Source of the DNA: Lunularia cruciata
Lineage: Eukaryota; Streptophyta; Marchantiopsida; Lunulariales; Lunulariaceae
NCBI GenBank assembly: GCA_948567375.1
Contig: OX419755.1
Coordinates: forward strand, 12,095,001-12,159,000
Direction of reading: 5' to 3'
DNA: 64,000 nt
Position 1 is the stretch's first letter, and the number at the start of each line of letters is the position of its first letter. Made by a program: the position numbers and the translations under genes. The notes beneath the pieces are model-generated. The model was given only the letters and a program-made list of their open reading frames with translations. It was not told the DNA's origin and searched no databases. Of this stretch, positions 1 through 10,485 are shown one piece after another.

Positions 1-2200
1 TTCTACTCTTGAATCAGCAAACTACTGCTTCAAGATTTCGTATTCAGCTACTTGTCTCTCCCTTGCTATGTCATTCTTCTTCACAAGATCCTCTCAATAG
101 CTCACTTCTCTCTTCAAGTCTTCAATTACCTGACTTCTCTCTACTGCCTCCGCTCGCAGTACTTCTTGTTCCTCCTCACCTCAGGTTATACTCTTCTTCA
201 ACTCCGAGTTCTCTGCTTCTAATCGCGCTAACACTTGCAACACAATCGTCAACTCCAGACATGTCGATTGCATCTCCTTCTTCTTGTGCTCTAACTTTAC
301 CAACAATGGACACACAATTTCCTGTAGGTACTCCACTCCATTTCTTGCAACTACTTCTTCCTGCATAGAAATCTCCTTCCTTACCTCTTCTTCATCCAAT
401 ACTCGCCTTCTCCTTTGCAGTCTTCGTATCGGAATTGACGCCTCACTGCTCGAGCTTTCTCTGACCTCTTCCTTTGCTTTACTCGGCCCCGCTTCACACT
501 TTGCCTTACATCTTGAGCAAACTCCTTGCTGTACTGCGATCTTCCTTTCCTTGGGCATAGTTACTTTGTCCTCCAACTGTGTGTTGTCTTCAGCTTCCAT
601 CTCAGCTTGCACTTCTTCTTCTTTGTATTTGTCAGCTGCTGGTGCTGATGTCATCTCTCCCACTTCATCACTATTGCTGCTCGTATCTCCACTCTGCAAC
701 GTTAGCTCAGACTCCTCGTGTTCCGAGTCTTCTGTTTTGAGCTTGGCATCTCCTTTTGAGTCCTCATCCTCCGACTCAATTACCACCATACCTCGCCTTG
801 GGTTACTTCTCTGCATCTTCCGAGGTTTCTTGATATCTTTGGCTTCACCTTGCCGACCTCTCTTCTTTGATTTTGGAGTGCTCGCTTCTATCTCCACGCT
901 CTTTACCCATCTTCATGTAGTATTCATCAGTGCTTTGGATTTGGAGAATGTACTGTTGTTCCTCCATGTCGACTTCTCTTCTCAAGTCGGGATAGAAATG
1001 AGACACCATTCTGCTTCGCTCTGCCGAGTTGAGCAAATTCAACCCGAGGTAAAAATGTGCTGCAAACGGCACGATGTAGTGTGGAGGCGACTTATCCCGC
1101 AAATTCCACACCATTTGTCTCGTCCTCCCATGGAAGCACCTCGCCCGATTAATAGGCTCTCCTGCAAACAACTTATGGAAGAACACCGCTTGGTATTTCA
1201 TCACATAAGTTGTTCTCTCTGGCTTCAAGATTGCCATGAGAGCACTCACGATTCCTCTCTTCACTGGATCCTTGTAACTCTCAACCTTATACCCATTCTT
1301 CGTTCTATTCAAAGAGAAATTGTCCCTCACTTCTTGAGTTTCTTGAGCTATCTCTCCCTTCCCCAAGAACGTGGCTCCCTGCTCCGAGCCTGCCTCCTTC
1401 CCGAGTACAAGTCTCTAATCCGACTCTGTCCAGCGAGCCGGATTTCCTCTCTTCCTCTCTTCCTCAGGTCCATCAAGACACTTACTCTCGATGATTTCTG
1501 TCATGAATCTTGGAAAACTTACATTCTAGTTCCATGCCATAAAGGTGATCCAAAGTCGGCTCAAGACTTCGATCCTTGCTAGCACGTCTAACCTCCAAAT
1601 TGCATGATTTCTCATTGCAAATTTGGAGTTCTTCTTCCCTCCTCCCATCTCTTTTACCTTCTCACTCTCTCTCGATTTCACTCTCGCGACTTCTCCCTTG
1701 CGCACTAACACGAGTCCAACTCTATTTCCCTTTCCCCGATCACCTGCAAGACAACTTCTCAACGGCGAAGGAAAATTACTTGACATTTTGTTGTTGCAAG
1801 TTCAATTTTTATAGAGTTGCGCTTCTTTGTCTTCCGTCACTTCGAGTTTCTATCAAGAAATCACACCTCCGGCATGCACCTATCACTATCAATCAACCTT
1901 TGCGCATATGAGCTGCCAGTTTTCAAACGGCTCCTTCTTGAATTTCTCACCCTGACGAAAGGTTGTTAGACTGTCTTCGCCTCGAGTTGAGCTCCCCCCG
2001 ATAAGAAGACAATTTACTTTGGGTTGTATGCTAATAGGGCATTTCCGAGTACTTTGCCTTATGACCTGAAGTCACTTTACTTCGGGTTTCATCCCGAAGA
2101 CTCTTTTCTTTGCCTTCTTCGGCCATACAGGCGCAATCCGACTTCTCTATACACTTCTTCTCCTTTATATTGAAAAAAACAAAAAAATGTGTGCACTACA
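1..2200 (-). mobile_element. Partial inverted copy of the 3.8-kb acidic coiled-coil unit
   Basis: Read on the minus strand, this stretch matches the plus-strand unit at 10108-12302 almost collinearly, both in its non-coding left end and in its coding part. Its outer end is at 2200, where the minus strand reads TGTAGTGCACACA followed by a T-rich run, matching TGTGGTGCCCACA at 10108. The flank from 2201 on is a family A chromovirus gene, so this copy was inserted into that element. The 5 bases after the end (GCTAT, 2201-2205) would be the target duplication, but the other end lies outside the window. No LTR pair is visible. Confidence 0.75.
181..1786 (-). pseudogene. Broken ORF for acidic coiled-coil transposon protein (copy 1)
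   Basis: Three minus-strand pieces (1786-1526, 1366-845, 897-181) together parallel the protein at 10486-12300. The first piece starts MSSNFPSPLRSCLAGD and ends at a TAG where the other copy has Trp. The middle piece holds the best conserved block (VFFHKLFAGEPI, then SPPHYIVPFAAHFYLGLN). The third is an acidic, Ser/Glu-rich low-complexity region (VIESEDEDS) leading into a Lys/Glu-rich coiled coil. The middle and third pieces are in different frames, which places a frameshift near 900. The central block resembles proteins often annotated as plant transposon or retrotransposon proteins. I cannot assign an enzyme function. Confidence 0.6.
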
Positions 2201-2654
2201 GCTATCCTCTAATAATCTACTCCTCCCACTTGATACCTAAATTTGTAAACTTGCCCCTTATTGGATAAGACCTTTTGATGTCACTCAAATTGTCTCTCTT
2301 GTTACTTATCGACTTGCCTTGCCTTGTCATATGCGCATCTATCCTATCTTTCATATTTCCAAGTTGAAACCCTTCATTCCTAACCCCTCTTCTTTTTCTT
2401 CTTGAGTCCAACTTCCTCCTCCCCCTATTCCTATCAATGATCATGAGGAGTACGAAGTAGATCATATCCTTGTGCGTCGCCACATCCAACAAGGATGCTG
2501 ACAATAGACAAAGTACAAGGTCCTTTAGAAAGGGTATCCCCTTCATGATGCCACATCGTAACTTCTTTCTCACCTCCAAAATGCATAGACGGCCATCTAG
2601 GAGTTTGAAGCTTCAATGGCAACAAGGATGTCACCAACCAATGGTGGAGGAATA
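2201..2654 (+). pseudogene. Ty3/gypsy chromovirus integrase C-terminus and chromodomain (family A)
   Basis: The plus strand reads the end of an integrase (YRLALPCHMRIYPIFHISKLKPF) followed by a chromodomain-like block: DHEEYEVDHIL, then a YKVL-KGYPLHDAT stretch and HLQNA-TAI-EFEAS. This is the typical C-terminus of chromoviruses, where the chromodomain steers integration towards heterochromatin marks. Several in-frame stops interrupt it. It runs straight into an LTR at 2655, as expected for the 3' end of an element. The 5' part of the element is missing because the unit ending at 2200 sits at the junction. Confidence 0.75.
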
Positions 2655-3067
2655 TGTAACAATATGGAGTTTAGCAACATAGTCAATTGGGCTAACAAAG
2701 TAGAGAATAAGCCAAATTAGCCTAGAATATTCTAGAAGCATCTAAGAAGCTTCCCAACTAGTTAACTTGCATCCCAAGTACGTAGCTTCTAGAAAGAAGC
2801 TTCTAGAAGCTTCTTTCTAGCTTAGCTTGCACGCCAAGTAGGCGGCTTCTAGAAGGAAGCTTCTTGAGAAGCTTCCTAGTTAACTTAGCTTGCACTCTAA
2901 GAAAGTGGCTTGGGGAAGCTTCTTGAGAAGCTTCTCAAGAGCTTTGTATGCTACCTATAAATACCAAAGCCAAAGCTCATGCTAGGCATTTGGAGTTTTC
3001 CCTCATTCAAGTATCCCAATGTGAGTTTCTATTCTCCTATTTCTCTCTTCGGTCTTGGTCTTTTACA
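2655..3067 (+). repeat. Family A 3' LTR
   Basis: The LTR starts TGTAACAATATGGAG directly after the chromodomain region and a purine-rich GGTGGAGGAATA. It ends GGTCTTTTACA at 3067. A TATA box (TATAAATA near 2956) lies about 110 bp from the end. The U3 part is packed with GAAGCTTC palindromes. The next base belongs to a different, older element's integrase (from 3068), so this element had inserted into that integrase. Related LTRs lie at 4097, 5065, 5764, 7149 and 25487. Confidence 0.85.
2795..2814. promoter_or_regulatory. Perfect four-unit heat-shock element in LTR U3
   Basis: The sequence is AGAAG-CTTCT-AGAAG-CTTCT, four alternating nGAAn/nTTCn pentamers with no gaps. That is the consensus binding site of heat shock factors. 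It lies about 140-160 bp upstream of the LTR TATA box. Another CTTCT-AGAAA pair abuts it on the left. Further GAAGCTTC palindromes follow at about 2858-2935, mostly with 4-bp instead of 2-bp spacing. Confidence 0.6.
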
Positions 3068-4096
3068 CATGAGCTTGGATCTCATCACATCCTTACCAAG
3101 ACAAAGCAAGGTCACACAACGATTGTGGTGTTTGTGGATAAGCTTGGTAAGAAAATCCATTTAGCACCAACCTTTGATACCATGGATGCTCCAACATTGG
3201 CATAGATCTACTTCAACAAAGTCTTCAAGCATTGTGGGATGCCCCATGTACTCATCTCTTACCATGATCCTTGATTCATAGGAAAGTTTTGGCAAGCACT
3301 TTTCTAGATATTTGGCACTAAGCTTACTTTTTCCATGGCTTATCATCCAAGCTGATGGACAAACCAAACATGAAAATTGCATTGCAGAGGATATGCTTTA
3401 TGCCTTTGTCAATTTTCACTATATGAATTGAGATGAATGTCTTATAACTATTGAGTTTACATACAATAATTCCAAACAAGCAAGCCTTGGATTCTCTTCT
3501 TTCTTCCTTAATTTTGGCCAAGACCTACTTATTCTAAATTTCCTTCTTGCTCCTCCTCCATCTCATGCCCCCATACTTACACCTTCTTGACCATTATATC
3601 CAAATCCTTCTAGCAAGCAAAATCTCATTTCCTTGCTCAAAATTATTAGAAACAATATGCAAACCACCATAATTGTGATCTCACCTTTCAACTTGGTGAT
3701 AAGGTCATGCTCTCCCCTAATAACCTACCCTCTCACTTGATACTCAAGTTTTTAAACTTACTCATTGCCACATGCACATCCACCCTAACTTTCATATTTC
3801 CAAGTTGAACCCTTTGTTCCTAATTCATCTTCTTTTTCTTCTAATGTCTAACCTCCTTCTCATCCTCCTATCCCTATCAATGATCATGAGGAGTATGAAG
3901 TTGATTATATCCTTGCACATTGCCACATTCAATGAGACTGTCAACAACATACAAAGTACAAAGTCCTCTAGAAAGGTATCTCCTTCATAATGCTAATTAG
4001 GAGCCTCTTTCTCATCTCTAGAATGCACAAATGGCCATCTAGGAGTTTGGAGCTTCAATGGTGATGAAGACATCACCAACTAGTAGTGGAGGAATA
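3068..4096 (+). pseudogene. Family A integrase core and chromodomain, decayed
   Basis: Translation starts abruptly inside the integrase core at HELGSHHILTKTKQGHTTIVVFVDKL (frame changes once here) and continues through IHLAPTFDTMDAPTLA, the GMPHVLIS block and a degenerate AYHPS..WTNQT segment corresponding to the usual ADGQTE motif. A chromodomain remnant follows (YKVQSPLERYLLHNAN). Numerous stops and small frameshifts make it non-functional. It is cut at its left side by the LTR ending at 3067 and joins its own 3' LTR at 4097. Confidence 0.75.
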
Positions 4097-4516
4097 TGCA
4101 ACAATATGGAGTTTATTGATAAGTTAGTCAAGGCTAATAAAGTAGCAAATAGGCTAAATTAGCCTAGAATATTCTAAAAGTATATAAGGAAGCTACTTGG
4201 TACCTTCCAAGTATTAGATAATATGCATACCAAGTGATGACTTCTAGGAGGAAGCTTCTTAGCTAACTTAGCTTACAACCCAAGTAGGTAGCTTCTAGAA
4301 GGAAACTTCTTGGGAAGCTTCCAACTAGCTTAACTTGCACACCAAGTAGGAAACTTCTATAAGGAAGCTTCTTTAGAAGCTTCTCAAGAGCCTTATATGC
4401 TTCTTATAAATACCAAAGCCCAAGCTCATGCTAAGCATTTGGAGTTTCCTTCACTCAAGAGTCCCAATGTGATCTTTCACTTTTTATTCCCATATTTCTC
4501 TCCTCAATCTTTTATA
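4097..4516 (+). repeat. Family A 3' LTR (diverged)
   Basis: It begins TGCAACAATATGGAGTTT and ends near TTTTATA, corresponding to TTTTACA in better copies. A TATAAATA box is at about 4405-4412. It has the same GAAGCTTC-rich U3 as the other copies but more substitutions, so it is an older insertion. Its right end abuts a minus-strand gag fragment of the same family. Confidence 0.75.
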
Positions 4517-5064
4517 ATAGTTTTTTCACTCTATCCAATTGGCTTGGAGCCAAAAACATCTATCTTTGTTCATCTTGAAGATTTGTAGCTTCAAGATAAT
4601 GTTCACAATCAAACACAAAATTCTCCATTGCATCCAAGAGATTCTTGTCTTCAAATACCTTGGGCTTTGGAAATTGGATCCACTCTTTTCCTTCTTGAAA
4701 TGATGCTCTCTCTACATGCTCTTGTCATTGATGGTCTCTTTCTTCCAACAATCAAGTAAGGTGCTCAATTTTTTGTTGCATAACAATGATAACTTTAGGC
4801 ATTGTCACCATGGTTGCTACTCTATCAAACTATCTATAATAATCTAAGTTAACACGTCCACCATTCTCCATAAGTTACAATTGGAAGTATTGAGGGTTCA
4901 TTGGACAATGTGATCACATTTAGCAAATTCCGCCCAAAGTATGAGATGATGAACTATTTGAAATGATGTTTGGGTAGTACATGGACACAAAAATCCCAAT
5001 GGTTTTGGGAAATGAATTTGGTGGTCCATAAATTCAGTCAATCCTATTCTTACTATGATACCAA
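4517..5064 (-). pseudogene. Family A gag start, leader and primer-binding site
   Basis: The minus strand of this stretch is homologous to 24945-25486, where the gag N-terminus reads MAAMPKVILAMQQQTKHL. Adjacent to the LTR at 5065 is a degenerate primer-binding site (minus strand TTGGTATCATAG, 5053-5064) matching the 3' end of initiator Met tRNA. Only the 5' end of the element remains. Its left side is truncated where it meets the plus-strand LTR at 4516. Confidence 0.65.
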
Positions 5065-5547
5065 TGTAAAAGACCAAGGAGAGTAATAAGAGAATGAAAA
5101 ATCACATTGAGACTCTTAAATGAGTGAAACTCCACATGCCTAGCATGAGCTTGGGCTTTGGTGTTTATAGGGAACATATAAAGCTCTTGGGAAGCTTCTC
5201 ATGAAGTTTCCTAACAGTCATCTTCTTAGAGCACAAGCTAAGCTAACATGGAAGGTTCTTGAGAAGCCATCTGTTTAGCATGCAAGCTAAGAGAGTCCAA
5301 AAGCTTCCCAAGAAATTTCTTTCTAGAAAATATCTACTTAGCATATGAGCTAAGCTAGCAAGGAAGCTTCCCAAGAAGCTTCTTCCTAGAAGTCACTACT
5401 TGGCATACACATTACTCAATACTTGGAAAGTACCAACTAGCTTCCTAGATGCTTCTAAATTTTTTATATAATTCTTGGATAATTTGGCCTATTTGCTACT
5501 TCATTAGTCTTGACTATTTTGTCTACAAACTCCATATTCTTATAACA
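5065..5547 (-). repeat. Family A 5' LTR on the minus strand
   Basis: The plus strand starts TGTAAAAGACCAAGG next to the primer-binding site and ends ATTCTTATAACA. These are the reversed family A LTR ends. Many AAGCTTC motifs are present. Beyond 5547 the sequence switches to a family B gag zinc-knuckle fragment, so this element had inserted into a family B gag. Confidence 0.75.
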
Positions 5548-5763
5548 TTGGTCACTAGTGTGACCAAATCTATGGCAATGGTCACATTGTCTTTGAGCCG
5601 GTTGTGATGCACCAAAGGTATCATGTCCTCACCACAAAAGAGATTGCCTTGAGTGCACTCTTTCTTGTGGTGAGGTCCACCATAAGTCCAACAAGCAACA
5701 CCACCACTCATTAGTTGTTGCTAACCCAAAATGAAGCTAAGGGTAGTTGCACTAGGCATTCCA
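5548..5763 (-). pseudogene. Family B gag zinc-knuckle fragment
   Basis: The minus strand encodes CWTYGGPHHKKECTQG, a CCHC-like knuckle, and then in another frame a HCHRFGHTSDQC-like second knuckle. The same pair is found at 19800-19945 in the large family B element. Only about 215 bp survives, trapped between two family A LTRs (5065-5547 and 5764-6188). This shows repeated family A insertion into family B DNA. Confidence 0.7.
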
Positions 5764-6188
5764 TGGAAAAGACCAAGACCAAGGAGAGAAATGAGAGAAT
5801 GCAAGATCACATAGGGACACTTGAATGTGAGAACACTCCTAATGCATAGCATGAGCTTTGGCTCTGGTATTTGTAGGAGCATACAAGGTTCTTGAGAAGC
5901 TTCTTAAGAAGCTTCCTTGAGCCCTTTCTTGGAGTGCAAGCCAAGTTAACCAAGAAGCTTCTCAAGAAGCTTCCTTCTGGAATCCGCCTACTTGGCTTGC
6001 AAGCTAAGCTAGTTGGAAGCTTCTAGAAGCTTTCAACTAGAAGCTACTTACTTGGTATGTAAGCTAAACTAGCCAAGAAACTTCCCAAGAAGCTTCTTAG
6101 ATACTTCTAGAATATTCTAGGCTGATTTGTCATGTTTGCTACTTTGCTAGCCCTAACTAAATTTGTTGCTAAATTCCATATTGTTACA
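5764..6188 (-). repeat. Family A 3' LTR on the minus strand
   Basis: The right end (minus-strand 5' end) is TGTAACAATATGG at 6188. It is preceded on the minus strand by a polypurine tract, GGTGGTGGGGGAA. The left end reads TGGAAAAGACC on the plus strand, a mutated TGTAAAAGACC. Three perfect heat-shock pentamers (GGAAG-CTTCT-AGAAG) lie at 6015-6029. It is the 3' LTR of the minus-strand element whose genes follow to about 9154. Confidence 0.8.
6015..6029. promoter_or_regulatory. Three-unit heat-shock element in LTR
   Basis: GGAAG-CTTCT-AGAAG is a perfect run of three alternating nGAAn/nTTCn units, the minimum usually taken for a functional heat-shock element. It is at the same relative place in U3 as the sites at 2795 and 25757. 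Confidence 0.5.
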
Positions 6189-7148
6189 TTCCCCCACCAC
6201 TAGTTGGTGATGTCTTTGTTGACATTGAAGCTTCAAACTCTTGGATGGCCGTTTGTGCATCCTGGAGATGAGAAAGTGGTTCCCATGTGGCATCATGAAG
6301 GGGAGACCCTTTCCAAAGGACCTTGTATTCTGCATGTTGCTAGCGGCCTTGTTGAATGTGACAATGTGCAAGGATATGATCAACTTTGTACTCCTCATGA
6401 TCAATGATGGAGATAGGAAGAGGAGGAGGTTGGACCTAAGAGGAAAAAGAAGATGGGTTAGGAAAAAAGCGTTTCAACTTGGAAATGTGAAATATAGGAT
6501 GGATACGCATATGATAACGCAAGGCAAGGCAAGGTGGTAAGCAACAAGAGAGATAATTTAAGTGACATCAAAGGATTGATCTTGGCCTCAATTGATCTTG
6601 GCCAAAATTGAGGAAGAGAGGAGAGAATCCAATGTTTTTCTGTTTGGAATTATTATATGCAAACTCCACAACTACAAGACATTCATCCCAATTGGTATAG
6701 TGGATGTTGACAAAGACACAAAGCATATCCTCCAAGATGCAATTTGCATGTTTAGTTTTTCCATCAGTTTGAGGATGATAGGCCGTGGATAAAGCAAGCT
6801 TGGTGCCGAGTATTTGGAAGAGTGCTAGCCAAAATTTCCCATTGAATCAAGGATCATGCTTGAAGATGAGTACATGTGGCATTCCATGATGTTTGAATAC
6901 ATTGTCAAAGTAAATTTGCGCCAAGGTTGGAGCCTCCACATTATCAATTGTTGGTGCCAAATGGATTTGCTTGCTAAGGTTATCCACAAACACCATAATT
7001 GCTATGTGACCTTGCTTTGTCTTGGGCAAGGAGGTGATGAGATTTAAGCTCACATGTTCCCAACAAGTAGATGGAATGGGGAGTGGTTGAAGGATTCCAC
7101 TTGGTTTTTGGTTACTAGCCTTGTTGCATTGGCAGCTCTCACACGATT
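6189..7148 (-). pseudogene. Family A chromodomain and integrase core (minus strand)
   Basis: Reading the minus strand from 7148 down: an integrase zinc-binding tail (ESCQCNKAS), the core start (SLNLITSLPKTKQGH), VFVDNLSKQIHLAPTIDNV, LAQIYFDNVFKHHGMPHVLI, and finally a chromodomain (DHEEYK..., KGLPFMMPHGN, HKRPSKSL). The chromodomain abuts the polypurine tract and LTR at 6188. Frameshifts and stops are present. The integrase is split from the upstream RNase H by the solo LTR at 7149-7550. Confidence 0.8.
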
Positions 7149-7550
7149 TGTAACAATATGGAGTTTAGCGACGAAGTCAGTAGGGCTAACAAAGTAGCAA
7201 ATAAGACAAATTAGCTTAGAATATTCCAACAGTATCTAGGAAGCTTCCCAAGAAGCTTCTTGGCTAGCTTAGCTTGCACCTCAAGTAAGTAGCTTCTAAA
7301 AGCTTCCAACTAGCTTAGCTTGCACGCCAAGTAGACGACTTCTAGAAGGAAGCTTCTTAAGAAGCTTCTTGGTTAACTTGGCTTGTACTCTAAGAAAGCG
7401 GCTTGAGGAAGTTTCTTGAGAAGCTTCTCAAGGGCCTTGTATGCTACTTATAAATACCAAAGCCAAAGCTTATGCTAGGCATTTGGAGTTTTCCCTCATT
7501 CTAACGTCCCAATGTGAGCTTCCATTCTCCTATCGTCTTGGTCTTTTACA
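7149..7550 (+). repeat. Solo family A LTR with perfect 5-bp target duplication
   Basis: This 402-bp LTR runs TGTAACAATATGGAG to GGTCTTTTACA. It is flanked by CGATT at 7144-7148 and CGATT at 7551-7555. A TATAAATA box is at 7449-7456. It lies in the opposite orientation inside the integrase of a related minus-strand element. The intact target duplication shows that a complete element inserted here and was later reduced to one LTR by recombination between its two LTRs. Confidence 0.92.
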
Positions 7551-7555
7551 CGATT

Positions 7556-9154
7556 GGACAAACTCCTGAACATCTCATGACATGTTGTACCACCATCATT
7601 GGCATTGGAGGGTACCCAAGGTCTTGTCCACACTCATGTGACAATCAATTGATAAATCATGGGCTTTTTAAAGGCTCATAAGTTGGAGATCACCTTTGGT
7701 TGGAACATAGATCTGCTCTTCATAGAATAAAAGACCTTCCTTGAAAGAGAAGCTGTTGTACTCCTTGTTGCATGCTACAAGATGATCTTGTACCATCTGA
7801 AAGAATAGATCTTGTTGTAGAGTTGTCCTAAACTTGATTTGGACTTTGAAATCTATTAACACTATTGTAATTGCCACCGTGATGAGAGGAAGAGACTTCA
7901 AATCAAGTTGCCATGATAGTGCATCAAGGATGACATGGAACCAACCAGGTTTGTACTCAAGTTTGATGTTAAACAATTGTAATTGTTCCTCCCATTGATG
8001 ATGTTGACTCTTCATGTATTCCAAATGTAACATTTACAACAAGAGTTTGTGATCAGTTTGCATGACCACTTGTTTTCCCAAAAGATAATGCCTCCATACC
8101 TTGGTGACATATACCATCACTATTTGTTCTTGATACCAATCAAAGTAATTCCTTTCCATTGTATTGAGTCTATGAGACACAAAGACAGTGGGATGCAACC
8201 CATTTGTGAATTCCTATTGCAACACGGTTCCAATTCCAAAGTTAGAAGCATCAAAATCAACCACACATGGTAGTTGAGGATCATATGGTTAAAGAATTGG
8301 TCTTGAAAACACTATATGTTTTAGCTTCTAGAATGCTTCTTTGTGCTTGTTGGTCCATTGAAAGCTCAAGTTCTTTCTCAAGAGATTGGTTAATGGTGCG
8401 GCCACATGAGCATAGTAGTGGATGAGCCATTGGTAAAAACTAGCCAATCCTTTAAATGTTCATAATCTAGTAACATCCTTTGGAGTAGGCCAATCAATGA
8501 TGGCCTTGATTTTTGCCTCTTCCATCTTGATCCCCTCCAATGAGATCTTGCAACCCAAGAAGATAATTTCCTTCTGCCAAAAGGCACGCTTTGACTTCTT
8601 ACAATAAAAACTCCACTATCGTAGTCATCTTAGCACTTCTTTCACATGATTCACATGTTCTTCCTCTATCTTGCTATAGATTAAAATATCATCCAAGAAC
8701 ACCACCATGTATGGATCCAACAATCCATTCAACACCCAATGCATCTGATCTATGAAAACTGCTAGAGCATTGGTGAGCCCAAAAGACAGAACTCTCCACT
8801 CAAATTGTCCATACCTTGTGCAAAAGGTAGTCTTTTGCACATCCTCCCTATCAATAGGGATTTTCTAGTAGCCATTGTGAAGATCCAACTTGGAGAATTA
8901 TTGTGCTCCACTCAATTGATCAAGCAAGTCATCAATTCAAGGCAAGGGGTATGCATTTTTCACTATTTTTTATTGAGCCCCCAGTAATCAATAAAGAACA
9001 AAGTCTTCCATCCTTCTTTGGAACAAATAGCACCGATGCTCCCCATAGAGATGTATAATGTCATATGAAATCCTTCTCCAACAACTCCGTAAGTGTTGTT
9101 AGCAATTCCTCCAACTCCTTTGGTGAGAGCCAATAGATTGATCTACTTTGTCCT
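7556..9154 (-). pseudogene. Family A reverse transcriptase and RNase H (minus strand)
   Basis: Read downwards from 9154, the minus strand gives the start of reverse transcriptase (KDGR and IDYWGLNK-like blocks), then DVQKTTFCTRYGQFEWRVLSFGLTNA and the catalytic box VVFLDDILIYSK (F-L-D-D, about 8683-8697). The thumb and connection follow (8390-8587, another frame), then RNase H and its tether (YKPGWFHVILDALSWQLDL, 7668-8033). Stops and frameshifts make it inactive. It continues into the integrase at 7148, from which it is separated only by the solo LTR. The upstream gag-protease part is absent at 9155. Confidence 0.8.
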
Positions 9155-9832
9155 GCATATATAAATTGCTACACAACATACATCATTGTCAACAACATAC
9201 ACTATAGAAGCACAGCTCACACATAAGTTATACATAGACTCTAAAGTGCCACAATAATCAGATTGTTTACCACTCTCAACTCAACTCAACTCAGATCAGT
9301 AGTTGATCTGTCACTCTATAAACTGCCAACAATTGTGCATTGATAAGAGTCAAGCCACACCCACTTCAACATAGAGAATCCAGGTGATGCTCGCTGGCCT
9401 CTATCCACCATAGCCAAGAACTTGAAGGCTCAACATCAGAGAAGTGAGCTCTCTGGAGCTGCACTTCAAAGGTACCTAAACCATCCTAAACCCTAAACCC
9501 CCTGGACTCGAGCTAGGTCTGAACCCTAACGGTCCCACTGACGGCACACTTGACGGTGCAAATGGTGCAAAGTGACAGTGGGCTCCACCATGAAGTCAGT
9601 ACCCCAAACACGATATCTAACCATCGGAAAGTAGTCTTTGAGAAACTGCTGAAAGAACTCTAACTATTATGATTGGAACTCTAGTGTCCGAGCAATCTAG
9701 ATGTAACACTACAAATGGTGTGATAGTTGTTGTGCATATATACATTGTTACACAACATACATCGTTGTCAACATCATACACTATAGAAGCACAACTCACA
9801 CATAAGTCATACATAGACTCTAAAGTGCCAGA
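9155..9832 (-). repeat. Family B LTR region with flanking 95-bp direct repeats
   Basis: A block of about 475 bp (9253-9727) is homologous to 22339-22796, placing related non-coding sequence at both ends of the family B element. On each side lies a direct repeat of about 95 bp (9155-9250 and 9737-9832), sharing for example CACTATAGAAGCACA and ATACATAGACTCTAAAGTGCCA. The simplest reading is a minus-strand LTR made of repeat plus block, followed by the start of a second LTR truncated at 9155. The exact LTR ends are not certain. Confidence 0.55.
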
Positions 9833-9989
9833 ATCGTTTTCCCTAGCTGGCGCTTAGGTCACTCTAACTCCAGATAGCCATCTACTCTAATTATATGGTA
9901 TATCCAATGATGGACAAAGATCAATAGGCCGGGTGCTATGGAGTCCCATCGTTAGTCGCCTATCTGCAATCTATACCATATAAAGAATG

Positions 9990-10102
9990 AACTAGCTATA
10001 GGTCAAATACATCTAGGACATAATCACTATCCTTGAGGAACCACCATGAGGGGAGGAGTCATACATGCCATATGCCATCCTCTCAAACAGCTATCACACA
10101 CT
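9990..10102 (-). pseudogene. C-terminal half of a PHD finger (family B)
   Basis: The minus strand reads TTMLVCDSCLRGWHMACMTPP, then PQG, two stops and LCPRC. This supplies the second Cys pair, the His-x3-Cys pair and the last Cys pair of a C4HC3 PHD finger. The first Cys pair (CMLCG) is at about 13940 on the same strand, beyond the inserted 3783-bp unit. PHD fingers read histone H3 tails, usually by K4 methylation state. Tandem TAG-TGA codons occupy the place where family members usually have an acidic residue and Trp. Confidence 0.75.
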
Positions 10103-10107
10103 AACAT
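10103..10107. repeat. Target site duplication AACAT (left)
   Basis: AACAT here matches AACAT at 13891-13895 exactly and brackets the inserted unit. The join restores the reading of the PHD finger (Thr-Thr-Met-x-Val-Cys-Asp), which supports it as a true insertion scar. Confidence 0.85.
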
Positions 10108-10485
10108 TGTGGTGCCCACATTTTTTGTTTTTTTCCAAAATAAAGGAGAAGAAGTGTATAGAGAAGTCGGATTGCGCCTGTATGGCCGAAGAAGATGAAG
10201 AAAATTGTCTTCGGAGTGAAACCCGAAGTAAAGTGACTTCGGGTCATAAGGCAAAGTACTCTGAAATGCCGTGTCAGCATACAATATGAAGTAAATTGTC
10301 TTCGGCTCGGGGGGAGCTCAACCCGAGGCAAAGACAGTCTAACAACCTTTCATCGGGGTGAGAAATTCAAGAAGGGGCCGTTTTAAAATTGGCGGCTCAT
10401 ACACGCAAAGGTGGGGTGATAGTGACAGGTGCATGCCGGAGGTGTGATTTCTCGGTAGAAACTCGAAGCAACGGAAGACGAAAAA

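Noticed and set aside
284-1582. Long plus-strand ORF of 432 codons
   Set aside because: It is the antisense shadow of the acidic coiled-coil pseudogene on the minus strand; its Ser/Leu-rich composition mirrors the Glu/Lys/Arg-rich sense strand.
9485-9500. Telomere-like CCCTAAA units
   Set aside because: Only two units lie inside the family B LTR block, so this is not an interstitial telomere array.
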